The notes under the pieces were generated by a model. It did not search any database. It had not been told where the DNA came from and worked only from the letters and a program-made list of their open reading frames with translations. Positions 38,101-49,109 of a DNA stretch of 64,000 bases are shown here, one piece after another. Origin of the DNA: Dysidea avara (taxonomy: Eukaryota > Porifera > Demospongiae > Dictyoceratida > Dysideidae); assembly GCF_963678975.1 (NCBI RefSeq), contig NC_089274.1, positions 1,538,001-1,602,000 on the forward strand, in the 5' to 3' direction. Position 1 is the stretch's first letter. Each line of letters starts with the position of its first letter. The position numbers were made by a program, and so were the translations under genes.

Positions 38101-41100
38101 CATAACAGGCTCAGCAAGATCACCACAAGCTCCACTGACACATGAAGAATATCAAGAGAGAGAAGAAGTGTTGAAGTTGAGGGCTGGTGCTCTAAAGAAG
38201 GTAAATATAGTAAATCAGGGAAAAGATTGCTATCAAAAATTTTTGATCAGTGGCTATATCAGCAAAAATACACAAAGCAATCCACCAATTGATAGATGTC
38301 ACCCACTAGGCAATTAGGTTGGGACATAATACTAGATTACTGATCTTTCCTTTGAACTTGGACTGTGCTTGAGCACTTACATCAATGTCATTGTTCGTTT
38401 TGATTTTTTTTTAGAAAGACGTTGAATTATCCATGGAAATGGAGAAGCTGGAACGTGAACGCAATCTCCACATCCGTGAGCTGAAGCGTATTCAAGCTGA
38501 GGACAAGTCTCGGTAAGTTACACTCGCCTTATTGCTTTCCACACTAGAGTCACACCCCGCTTTTATAGGTTCAATGATAACATCAAGCTTCATGAGCGAT
38601 ATTTATTGTTGGATTTGATTGGCAAAGGAGGCTTTAGTGAAGTCTACCAAGCTTTTGACATCAAAGAACAAAGATATGTTGCTTGTAAGATCCATCAGCT
38701 AAGCACAGAATGGAAAGAAGACAAGAAAGCTAATTACATTAAGTGAGCTCCGCCCACTTTTGTACTTAACCTTATTTTCCTAATAAGGCATGCACTGAGA
38801 GAGTACAATATTCACAAGAAATTGGATCATCCACGTATTGTGAAATTATTTGATGTGTTTGAAATAGATGCTAACTCGTAGGTTGGGCTGCTATTGTGAT
38901 CACATGACCAGCTCTTCCCTCTTACAGGTTCTGCACAGTACTGGAGTATGTCAAAGGACATGATTTAGATTTCTTATTGAAACAACAGAAAATATTTCCA
39001 GAGAAAGAGGCAAAAGCTATCGTCATGCAGACATTATCGGCGCTTCGTTACCTTAATGAAATTAAACCTCCAATAATACATTATGACCTCAAACCAGGTG
39101 AATTGTGTGTGGCGTATTTTAAAGCATCAAATTAAATTGTGAGATGTTTCTTATAGAGTGTTTTTTTGTTCTGTTGTATTGTAATATCTTCTGCTACCAT
39201 GAGACACTAATGGTTGTAAAATATATATAGACAGTATCTACAAATCCTTTTTGTTGTTGTTGTTGTTTATGCCTGTATTGTGTTAATTTTACCTTCAAAA
39301 TGGATAGTACCAAGTAGCCATTAACTCAGTGTGTTATTTGATGTATGTTTTTGTAAATAATTATTTTAGGATAAGTATATATAACCAAGAAAATTAGCTT
39401 TTTGAAATTCATACACTACGATAGTAGGGACCACAAAGGAGTAGGCGTGGCCCACGAAATAATATCACCCAAAAAACAGCCTCAATTTTCCCTAACGATG
39501 ATCAGGCAGTATTGGTTAGGTAAAACTAAGCCCAAACAAACTTTCAGATTGACCCGAAACGCTTTCAACAAGTTGCTACGGAATTTTAAAAATAATTTAT
39601 TTAATGGAATTTTCTACTGACTAAGTAATTAACTGACTGATGCCTTCAGACAAGTGTAACTTGATAACGGCTAAGGCTACGGGCTTGATTTTTTCACTGT
39701 TTGACGTCACTTCAGCTCGACAGGTGCCTTTGGCATACCGCAGTATGTACAATGCATTCTTCATGGACTTACCAGTGTCCTCCTTTGTGTCCCATTCATC
39801 TTTGCTGACAGTGAAAAGTGTTGATTTGGTGATAGCACGTGATGACTTCTCTTCGTAACAGAAACCGTCCGTATTTGTCATAGTGGCTATTTTGATATCA
39901 GAGGTGCTTTTCAAACAGTTCTTGATTCATACTGCTGTGTAATGGGTTGAACATAGCCAACGATGAAGCGTAATGGATACTTCACTTTTCAGACAATAAT
40001 TGATATAACTGGGGTGCGTGGCGCCATTTCTTTCTTTCGGTATACGTGGATTGCAGAGGTGCTTTTCAAACAGTTCTATGCATAATGGGTTGAACATAGC
40101 TGACAACAAAGCGTAATGGATACTTCACTTTTCAGACAATAATTGGGGCACGCGGCGCCATTTCAGATGCGGTATGCATGGGTTCACCAGTCATCATTAT
40201 TATTTACAAAAAAAAAAGTTAACAAACAAGTACACAGAAAAATTTGGAAATTATTTTGCACAGTAGGGATATAACACTTCTTATAGTTTTACTATGAATT
40301 AATATCCTGCACTACTCCAGCTTGTTTCATTACTTTTTATCGATGTGTTATGGTCCCTACTCTAGTTGAAATTTCCAAATTTTTCTGTGTACTTGTAATT
40401 TGTCTAAGTACTAGGTAATATACACTCATTTGTGACTACTGTTAACACACCCTGCAGGTAATATACTATTAGGGTCTGGAATATACAGTTATGATGTGAA
40501 GATCACGGACTTTGGGCTCAGCAAAGTTGTGGAACATGAGTCCCCAGAGATGGAGCTGACATCACAAGGAGCTGGAACATACTGGTAATAGCCACACCCA
40601 CTGATCTTACTTATCTCATTCACTTATTTGTTCCGCAGGTATCTCCCTCCAGAATGCTTTGTTGTTGGCTCAGAACCACCAATGATATCATCTAAGGTAA
40701 GATGGAAAACAATGTTGCAAAAGGGGTGTGTGTCTGGTAAACCTTGGACCACAAGATCTTATAGGGCAGTTAAACACTCTAATACAACACTCAGCTATTA
40801 AATTACATATTATAAGAGACATAAGAAACTGAAATCTGTAATATTAAATGCAAGTTTCTGAATGATTTAGCTTCCTGAAATTGCTATACCTCAAGTTGTA
40901 TTGTAAGCACCTATAATAACGCAGTGGCACAAACTTGTTTCTAAATGATGCACAACCTCTAAAGCTCTTAAACTTCTGGTTGTTTTATTCACTGAGAATA
41001 TTTTAAAGCAAGTATTCATTTAAGTTGTAAATCCATACACAGCCAGTTCAACAAGTGATCCAAGATGGCTTAGGGTCTTCTACCACAAATATTCAGCTTC

Positions 41101-41473
41101 TTCTCCATTTGTCCCAGTGTGTATTTTATTGTGTTATAATACAGGTTGATGTGTGGTCTGTTGGAATTATCTTTTATCAGTGTCTATATGGCAAGAAAGT
41201 GAGCGTGACTTATATTAGAGTACACACATTATGAGGTGTTCGTCCTTGTAGCCATTTGGACATAACATGTCACAAGCCTCTATCTTGCAACAGAATACAA
41301 TCCTTAGGGCCACTGAGGTCGATTTCCCTCCTAAACCAACTGTCTCTCTTGAAGCCAAACAATTCATCCGACGATGTCTAGTGTATCGAAAAGAAGATCG
41401 TGTAGATGTCTTGACGCTGTGTGACGATCCTTACATTAAGCCACGCAAAGCAACCAACGATAAAACAACTTGA
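32175..41473 (+). CDS. TLK: Tousled-like serine/threonine kinase (TLK), 16 exons, 655 aa
   Basis: TLKs are nuclear kinases that phosphorylate the histone chaperone ASF1 and support chromatin assembly during replication. Exons: 32175-32253, 32596-32654, 32708-32779, 33454-33526, 34328-34497, 37067-37156, 37205-37353, 37918-38200, 38415-38512, 38569-38742, 38788-38877, 38928-39097, 40458-40584, 40639-40696, 41145-41198, 41252-41473; 1,968 nt. N-terminal [16 protein letters not shown] and the KKISEYF motif are TLK signatures, as is the basic stretch KRKHSD. Exons 6-9 encode a long charged coiled coil ([24 protein letters not shown] type). Kinase domain from about residue 368: glycine loop GKGGFSEVY 376-384, Lys398 in VACK, catalytic Asp499 in HYDLKP, Asp520 in DFG, then [19 protein letters not shown] rather than HRD is normal for TLKs. 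The human C-terminal serine-rich tail is missing. One gene here corresponds to both vertebrate TLK1 and TLK2. Confidence 0.96.
33906..33990 (+). repeat. 17 bp x 5 tandem repeat in TLK intron 4
   Basis: Five units of GTGTTCTTATTATAGTA, one with a T-to-A change. Confidence 0.9.
35462..35569. repeat. Palindrome in TLK intron 5
   Basis: Arms of about 41 bp: AGTTATATCCCGGTATGAGG, GATATCATTGTTATTACAC and complements, around a 25 bp centre GAGTCCGAGGCGGAGCC. The surrounding ~800 bp (35570-36280) repeats TATATCCCAGTGCACGGG and CGCACTGGGGTTTAAATA near its ends and may be one larger element. Confidence 0.75.
39410..40200 (-). mobile_element. Coding-derived dispersed element, copy 4, in TLK intron 12
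   Basis: Inverted relative to copies 1-3. On its coding strand it holds a ~150 bp unit in two tandem copies (40054-40180 and 39898-40045, with GTGCTTTTCAAACAGTTCT on the plus strand), then an ATG-started 97-codon ORF at 39621-39914 beginning [14 protein letters not shown] and ending [20 protein letters not shown] plus LIT. The tail reads CCCGAAACGCTTTCAACAAG and ends near TAGTGTATG. The protein is not recognised. It is on the opposite strand to TLK. Confidence 0.6.
40222..40397. mobile_element. MITE related to 7985-8297
   Basis: Ends ACAAGTACACAGAAAAATTTGG and its complement; contains CAGTAGGGATATAACAC. Directly adjoins copy 4 of the coding-derived element, as its relative adjoins copy 1. 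Confidence 0.75.
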
Positions 41474-41828
41474 CATATCACAAGCAGTCATCTTCATCCA
41501 TTATGTAGTACATGTGGTATAGCTTAAGTCTTTCTTTTGGGAGACCATTCTATATATAACACATACCATGTATGGAAACTATTTACAAATTAAATTATGT
41601 GTACATTTTTAGCATCAAAATGTAAACTCATTAGAATGCAATATGGATTAGTTCAGTAGTTGGCAAAGTGGTCAAATGGCCTCCAGCAATTAGTAGCTGA
41701 CTTTAAATTGGTCAGCTAGTTGAACTATCAATGTGGTATTACACAGAAAATCTTATAAACAACTGCTGTTGTCAGTTGTGATAAAAATGGCTTGCTTTGT
41801 TACACACAGACAGTGCTAAGACCTGGTA

Positions 41829-42010
41829 CAGTGGAACCTCAGTTATCCAGATTCTCAGTTAACTGAAGTGACTGTTCTATTAGGGTAGTTTAATAATACT
41901 GATATTTTTTAAAATGTTCTTTATGCTGTTTTAAGGTTTTTTTATAGTTTCAAAGACATGAACTTTTCCACCCTTGGTACCAAGGGGTTTGGATAACTGA
42001 GGTTCCACTG
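41829..42010. mobile_element. pogo/Tigger-like MITE with TA duplication
   Basis: Inverted ends CAGTGGAACCTCAGTTATCC, flanked by TA on both sides, 182 bp; carries a reverse copy of the CTCTAATAGA motif at about 41866. The CAGTGGAACCTC terminus is typical of pogo/Tigger relatives (from memory). Confidence 0.8.
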
Positions 42011-42022
42011 TATACAAGGAAG

Positions 42023-42482
42023 TAGTGTTCCACCGATAATCGGATCGGTATCGTATCGGAGCCGATATTGGGCTTTTCGTATCGATCGGTATCGGTTATT
42101 CAGGTATTCCGATACCGATTAATAGCCACTCGCGCCAATCGTCATAACCATAACTATCATCATAAATCCTATGCTAGCAAAACATGAGGTATAACAAGTT
42201 GGAAATAGTGTTGAGTATTATTCTAGCATAAAAGGTACAGGAATTGCTTTGCTAAACATCAAGCAACTGCTACTTACTATGTTTGCATGAAAAAGATCGA
42301 AATACTCTAATAGAACAGTCACTGCACAATAATATATTCTACTAGAACAGTCACACATAGCCAGCTTGAGATGATTGTAAATTGTATAGCAATTATCGGT
42401 ATCGGAATCTGTATCGGTGAAAATTTGCTTCTAGGTATCGGTATCGGATCGGTAGTTATTTTTCTGTATCGGTGGAACCCTA
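42023..42482. mobile_element. hAT-like MITE with 8 bp target duplication
   Basis: Ends TAGTGTTCCACCGATA and TAGGGTTCCACCGATA (inverted), flanked by exact 8 bp duplications CAAGGAAG at 42015-42022 and 42483-42490. Interior has many ATCGGTATCGG repeats and three copies of the dispersed motif (42294-42355). An 8 bp duplication is the hAT hallmark. Confidence 0.88.
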
Positions 42483-42774
42483 CAAGGAAGCCCGAAAAGT
42501 TTTTCCATTGTACTTCATAAGATGTGAAATACGAGTAATTGAAACTAGTACATAATCCCTTTGATGGTGTTTCTGCACAAACAATTGTCCACTTGGAGTT
42601 TTACAAGAACTAAGCTAGTGGAATGTAATTATTGGATCACAGTTGATTTCTCATACTAAAACCTGCAGCCAGTACACAATACAGTACAAGATTTAGGGTT
42701 TAATAATTACAAATAATTTAATGCAATATATTATGGACAGAATTTTTATACATAAGATCATGTATTCTTATGGA

Positions 42775-45700
42775 TTAGTATGCAAATGTGTTACGGATTA
42801 GTTTCCGGACAGTGTTTCCCATAGTTTCAGTGGTCAGTTCATGGCTGATATTATGAAGGTATGGCTGAACATCAGTGAAGTGAGTGTTGAATACATTAGT
42901 GAGATCTTCTTGTATTGGATTCTTCGGAAGGTAGTCTGGTCTGTTGACTGTCCAACAAATATACTGAACCTGTGAGGGGTACAATCACTCTGTATAATAA
43001 TGCAATCTCCGAATATTGCACTACAGTGGAACCCTCACGTTTAATGATATGGTTTCCACTAACTGGTTAACAAGTCCCATGCGTGTTTAATTAGAGTGGA
43101 CATCCTCTGACTTCTTTAATAGAGAACTTACCCACCCACCTTACTGCATTCAAATGAATCAGTTTATTTAATGTCTTAAAAAAATTTGTTTCCAAGGCAG
43201 ATCCTGGATTTAAAAGACACAATTATTGCCTCAGGAACAAAAATGGTCATGAGATCAAAAACACTAGAAATGTTTAGTAGTACAAGCTTTGTCAACTACA
43301 TATTCATTTAGCTTGCACTCACAAAAGGCAGAGGATTAGACATGCTAACTATTGTCAACATCCGGCAAGGACAAGACCACACCTCATGGTGACCAGCACA
43401 CAGAGTTGTATTGGTAACTGGTTCAATTAATTTCTTTCTTACTTTCTCTGCCAATTCTTCAGCCAATCTCCTCTGATGTTGCTGCCATTCTATGTGAGGT
43501 CATACAATTAATCAGGTGTGTGAGATCTGTTACCTTACCAGCATCTGTTTTGATATGTACAACGTTGAGTTTTAGTCTCCACACCTCCCAGTTGAGGTTG
43601 TCAGCAAAAATTATCCACCTTGCTTTACGACGTTCATAGAACTCTAAGGTGATCTGAAAGTACACAAATAGAGGGGTGTGGTTCAGATTGTATGTGTAAA
43701 CCAGGCCAACCCACCTGGCCAGATACAGGTAATTCAGCTCCGCTTAGTGACTGTGCAAAAGCAACAACATGGCGCTCAACCCATTGCTCTAATCCACGAC
43801 TGGCACATCTTATCTGTTAAGAATATGCTTGAATATGTTGGGAAACTGGAATGTGGTTTGTACATACGTATGTGAAATCAACTGTACTGCAATCCACATC
43901 CTCCATTCCAATGGAACCCACTGAGAAAGTGTTGCCATGTTGGTAAGTGAACTAAATAAATACACAGGCACCTAAATTAGAGTGATAAAGCCTGGCATGT
44001 GAGCACCATTTCAAACTTCAATGACTCACAACTGTTATTACCACTACACTAGCACCATGCAACTTTTACCTCTTATCAACATTTATTTAATTTTGCAACA
44101 CAAGCTACAGAGTTCACATATTGTATTCTGGTCCCAAGACATGACCTATTATGTGATGGGGTGCTCACATGCCCTGTTATCACAGGCCCTAGTCACAACA
44201 ATTATATACACAAGGTGTACCTTGCCAGTTGACCGATGAAACAAGATGGTATGGAATATTGCTGATAAACGATACATTCAGTACTTGTATAATATTTACA
44301 AAATGTCTGTACCTTTTGTGACATCATTGATCTGACTTGGCTCCACCGTCTGTTGATAGGAATTAGGAGATAAGACAAAAACATAAAAATAGGGCTGAGA
44401 ATAAGACTGACATTTTGGTATTTAAATTAATGAAGTTTTGATACTAGTCACCCCTATTAAAGGACACATGAATTTTGGTATCCATGATGTGATTAATATG
44501 CATCCCTTTAAGACGGAGGAATATTTTGTAAAGAGGTGCTCTCAGTTAGGGGTGTACTATTGTTGACGGGGCCCCAACACCAATTAGAACCCAACACAAA
44601 TCTCTTAGAATCCCAAAACAGAATCTGGAATCTTGGTCAAGTTTCTGAAACTCTGTTAAACAGAATCTCAACAAATCTGTTTAAAAGTGTGTATATTTCT
44701 TGTATAAGAAGTTACCGTACGCAAGGAAATTTTGATGTCAAAAAAATTTGACGAATCGGTTTAATTCGTCAAATTTAAATTCGTCAAATGTTTATAAGCG
44801 CCCTTAAGGCCACTCCAAATAAGACTGTAGTTTCCCGTCCTGAGGTTTTCGTTTTTCGGTGCGGGCGGGAGGCTTATTATCATTATTCATTATTAAAGAT
44901 TCGACTGCTCTATTAGAGTGTCTCGATCTTGAGAGGATTTCAAGGTCATGAAAATGGCTTTTTTGCAAGCTAGCAACTATTAGAACCATTCATTTTAGGT
45001 TTCATTGTGCTTTTTAGCAACGCAAAATAAAAGGCTCCATGAGAAGTTTCCAGAAAGCAGCACAGGAAGTGGTTTTGGAAAAATAATGACAATAATGACC
45101 ATTTAGTGCGGGTGCTCAGACATGATGCGGGCGGAGGACGGGAAACTACACTCTCATTTGGAGTGGCCTAAAAGTACAGGTTTTGCCTACAATTTCTTGA
45201 TTTTCGTCAACATTTTATTCATCAAATCTGCTGAAGTCTGAATTCGTCAAATTTTTTTGACGTCAAAATTTACTTGCGTACGGTATCTCAGGTGAGGTCT
45301 TACTACCAGTTTAGCCTTGTGAGCAGGGTACATGTGTCTCGACACTAACGCAAGCATTTCTGCCCTCCCCAGTGATCTAGTCAGCCTGGTAGCTAGTTAA
45401 GTGCATAAAATGTTAATACATGTGTGTAGCTAGCTATGCAAATGTAAAAGTGGAACGTTAATTTAGAATCTGGAACCTTGATATAGAATTGTAAGCGGTG
45501 GTGTGACCTAGATGTTGGCTAAATTTGTCACTGCAGTACTGCCCTATTAAGGTTCTAGACATATGAAAATGAAACTGTGCATTTGCTTACATGCATAAAA
45601 CCATTTGCTTCAACAGATCATATTTACAAAGATTGGGCGCTTAGCTTAGAATTATGCGCTAATCATCAGAAACTGGTCAAATCGTTCACTTCCCCTTTTA

Positions 45701-45858
45701 CCTACCTCCTGTACAGCAGTGGGGAGCAGTTTGGGTAAGCGTGTATACCTTTGTGTGTTGATAGAACCCTGGTGTGTGCGTTTAAAAAGTATGACGAAAA
45801 GTGTTGCGTCATGCTCGACTCGTTTAAGTCTTCTTCTATAGGTTCCCACTGGCCACAT
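42775..45858 (-). CDS. ATG101: Autophagy-related protein 101 (ATG101), 7 exons, about 248 aa
   Basis: ATG101 is a HORMA-fold subunit of the ULK1/ATG13/FIP200 complex; it stabilises ATG13 and recruits downstream factors at autophagy initiation. Exons: 45749-45858, 44313-44349, 43868-43951, 43715-43813, 43539-43653, 43383-43489, 42775-42969; 747 nt. Matches to human: GNTFSVGSIGMEDVDCSTVDFTY, LEFYERRKARW, NWEVWRLKLNVVHI, and the C-terminal PDYLPKNP, VFNTHFTDVQPYLHNIS, VRKLIRNT. The human WPF 'WF finger' reads W-I-I-F here (residues 123-126). Exon 2 is a 37 bp microexon adding RWSQVRSMMSQK with no human counterpart; it is included because it is the only piece found that joins exon 1 (phase 2) to exon 3 (phase 0). 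Exon 1 itself is a weaker match (VILFKRTHQG against VLLHRSTGK), so the first 50 residues are tentative and the remainder firm. The gene converges on TLK. Confidence 0.85.
44713..45285. mobile_element. TACCGTACGCAAG MITE in ATG101 intron 1, host of a nested element
   Basis: About 40 bp inverted ends (TACCGTACGCAAG, ATTTTGAYGTCAAAAAAATT, GACGAAT). Terminal TA suits a Tc1/mariner-type duplication. Between the arms sits the complete element 44808-45168. Confidence 0.85.
44808..45168. mobile_element. Harbinger-like MITE with TAA duplication (nested)
   Basis: Inverted ends GGCCACTCCAAATAAGACTG and complement of CTCATTTGGAGTGGCC, flanked by TAA on both sides. Contains a reverse copy of the dispersed motif (GACTGCTCTATTAGAGTGTC). 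A 3 bp TWA duplication is typical of PIF/Harbinger. A second copy is at about 49974-50959. Confidence 0.8.
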
Positions 45859-46000
45859 CACGAAAATGACTCTTACACTACATTGTATACAAGAGACTAA
45901 CCATTTCTAACTGGTGGCTTCTCGTATTCATCTCTGCGCTTCAAGTTGTATAGTAATTAATTCTTTCCGCGTTAAATGTGGGGAATTTCCGCAAACCCAA

Positions 46001-46959
46001 TAGAGCAGTTTCAAAACCATGGTAACCAAAAATTACGCAATGGACCACACCCAAATCGCCATGTTTTTGTACCAGACTGCTTGATGTTGCAAGTTGAATT
46101 CCTCGCTAAATCCATGCCAAGACTTATTAATACGTGAGTAAAATAGATGCCAGTGATAGAATAATATGTGCAGGTGAGTTATTAGGCATTAAAAGATACG
46201 TACTGCCTCCCAACAGGGCAGTTTCGAAGGAAAGAGAAATGCGTAAAAATGGATTTGGCCAAATTACGACCTATTCACCGCCCAAAGGTGGTTAAAACTA
46301 GGGGAAACTTACAGTATAGGTCTTTACCCAGCACCATAGCAGCGTACAGCCACATCCAGCTATCCCAGGATTAGCCAGAGCTCCTTAAAGGCACGAGACC
46401 GGTAATGACGTACTACCAAACTGTGATAAAACGCCAGCAAAAGAAGACTCTTAGTGGTGAATTTTGCTAGAGTTAAGTTTTATTGTCGAAATCAACCATC
46501 AGTTAAACTTTAGCGGTCTTATTTTGCTGTCTGCTTTTTCACACGAAGTGGGAATCCCAGCACATGAGCGATTCTGGCTAACTCGGGGATAGCTCGATGT
46601 GGCTGTACGATGCTGTGGTGCTGGATAAAGACCTATACTGCAGGTTTCCCCTAGTTTTAACCACCTTTGGGCGGTGAATAGGTCGCAATTTGGCCAAATC
46701 CATCTTTACGCATTTCTCCTTCCTACGAAACTGCCCTGTTGGGAGGCAGTACGGATCTTTTAATGCGTAATAACTCACCTACATACTTTATTCTATCACT
46801 GGCATCTCTTTTACTTACGTATTAATAAGTCTTGGCATGAATTTAGCGAGGAGTTCAACTTGCAACATGAAACAGTCAATCAGTCTGGTACAAAAACATG
46901 GCGATTTGGGTGTGTCCATTGCGTAATTTTTGGTTACCATGGTTTTGAAACTGCTCTAT
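46001..46959. mobile_element. Giant palindromic element, ~380 bp arms
   Basis: Left arm 46001 to about 46375 (TAGAGCAGTTTCAAAACCAT, TTTGTACCAGACTG, TGCCTCCCAACAGGGCAG, CACCGCCCAAAGGTGG, AGCTATCCC) is the near-identical complement of about 46577-46959. The central ~200 bp is unique. Frames in the arms (e.g. 46578-46778) have no known domain. It lies just upstream of the ATG101 start. Confidence 0.88.
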
Positions 46960-47096
46960 AGGGATCAGTTCATGTCAGTTGGAATATACCAAGGCCGGAG
47001 GAGACGGTCCGGTTGGTCAGGCCTGAGCCGGACCAATAATCTGGAGTTGAACCAACTAGCTGACCAGCTCGAACTACATTACTCGCTCGTTTTATT

Positions 47097-47438
47097 GTGT
47101 CAAATTACCGCAGATTAAGTAGTATATCACATATCCTAAATTCACTAAAGTTAAAATCCATAGTGTACCATCATACAAGGCTTCGTCTCTTGATGTTTTA
47201 CAAGATTGTCAATCACCTAGTAGAGCTTCCTATCCCTGTACATTCTACAAGATGTTTACGAGGAAACCAGGATAAATTTATCAAACCATCTGCTACTGTT
47301 GATGCATACAAATTTAGTTTTTACCCAAGATCAATTACCCTATGGAACCAACTACCAATCAATGATATTTTTTCCCTAAATGATTTTGATAGTATTCTTC
47401 AATCAACACTGACACATTCAATGAAAAACAGTAATTAA
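47097..47438 (+). pseudogene. Non-LTR retrotransposon 3' end (reverse transcriptase C-terminus)
   Basis: The frame reads RLRLLMFYKIVNHLVELP, then FSFYPRSITLWNQLP and a stop. The pattern of an F-x-P-R-x-I-x-W-N-x-LP ending is that of LINE ORF2 proteins of the Jockey/CR1/RTE type. Only about the last 110 residues are present, as in 5'-truncated LINE insertions. The preceding 46980-47096 encodes no clear further portion. Confidence 0.65.
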
Positions 47439-47783
47439 TAATCTAAAGACATTGTTTTTATACTCAAATTTGTGAGTTTTACAATCATAAATATATATAT
47501 ACTCTCATGCAATCTTTGGACGATCACATCTACATGTAGCTACGTACATTTCACAGATGTTATTGAAAATGCATGACACGAGTAGTTACCTAGTTTCTCA
47601 GCCTAACTAAAGCACAGAACTACACGTATAGTACCTCCAATTACCTTACAGTACAGCATTGCATTCGTATCGTTTTGTAAATAAATGATTGTGGGTTCTA
47701 CGTACAGTATCACGTGTGCTGATAGTTGGCATTTATCACGTGTAAGGCAGGTGCCTTCTTTGATTCTAAACCAGCACACTTAT

Positions 47784-47846
47784 TAGTCTGGCGCCGCCCG
47801 CCCCTTCGCATAAACTTTTTGCGAAGGGGCGGGCGGCGCCAGACTA
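47784..47846. repeat. Perfect 27 bp hairpin, GC-rich
   Basis: Left arm TAGTCTGGCGCCGCCCGCCC plus CTTCGCA, 9 bp spacer TAAACTTTT, right arm an exact complement. Strongly GC-rich in AT-rich surroundings. A related single arm is at 5305-5319. Confidence 0.95.
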
Positions 47847-48812
47847 CACACTTATATCACAATTCAATCTTCATAAAATAATCATTAGGCTTGTCTCTCT
47901 TGGCTTCCTTTACTGGGCGAAGGGCTGGCAGTGACAAACCAGATGACTCATTCCTCGGCAAGAAGCTGCACACTCATACATTACATGGTGGCCATCTGGA
48001 TGAGATGTTGAGTAGAAATCACTCCTCTTCAACTACCCACTCGTCCTGTCAAGATACCGAGTAAACTCTCAGTCTCCGGCACCCACATCGCGCCATTTTC
48101 GAATGCTGATTGGTCTCGTGACTGTCCACCAGTATATTTTGTGATGATCCGTTCACTTCATACAAACCAGTATAATAGTATACAGCTGTGTAGCATTTTA
48201 TTGTAGCTGTGTGAATTCACTGTATAGTAATTATATCCTAGCTAAAGGGGGCCATGCTGCATGGGTTCCCTGTGAAATTTGGGGGGAAAGTTGCAATTTG
48301 CTAGCTAGTTTACTTTAAAATTTAGCATCAATTTTAAATTTTAAGGCATTTTCAAACCTTTAAATTGCAAAAATTCTGCAGCTCCTGGGGGTTGCACCCC
48401 CAGACCCCCCTTGAACTTCTAATTGCTAGCTATAACTAAATGAACCATACAGCAAGTTTCATGCTGTGTCCCCTGTATGTCAGGTCTGCAATAGTATAGA
48501 AAGTCTGAAGAACAACAGATAGACCTGAGCATATTTATATAGCTAGCTAGCAGTGAAATATCACTAATATTGCATATCTGAGTGTCTAATTTTCAAAAAT
48601 TTCCTGTGGGGGCATGCCCCCAGACCCCCTAGAATGCTCGTGCTTCGCACACTGTGCAACAGCTCCTCTCTCATTGGCATGTATACAGTAGCAATTTCAA
48701 CATTATAGTCAATGGCCTGACCAACTCAATTTTCCCTCCTCCGGCCCTGTATACGGCACCTGGTCTATATATCTAACCCATGCCCTACCCCTAACCCATA
48801 CCCTACCCAATG

Positions 48813-49109
48813 GCGGATCCAGGATGGGGCATTTGGGGCAAATGCCCCCCCCCCCCCCCCCCCCCACTCCTTCAAGATCGAGATACTCTAATAGAGCAGT
48901 CGATTACTCTAATAAAGCAGTCACAATGTTCATGAGGCAGTGTAGCTTACCTATGAAGTTATAAATAGGATTTTATTTTACATAACAGACATGATATATT
49001 TGGTAAAAGATAACTAGCTATTATTGTTGTGACCTTTTTTTTTTTTTTTTGGTCTTCAACTGTTTTTCAGCAAGGTGCCCCCCCTCTTTCCAAACTCTGG
49101 ATCCACCCC
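48813..49109 (+). mobile_element. G/C-tract element carrying the CTCTAATAGA motif, copy 2
   Basis: Starts GGCGGATCCAGGATGGGGC, a C run of about 20 (48846-48865), AAGATCGAGATACTCTAATA and a second motif copy (48874-48923), GTGACC followed by 16 T, and ends CTGGATCCACCCC. Same architecture as 12550-12917. Confidence 0.75.
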
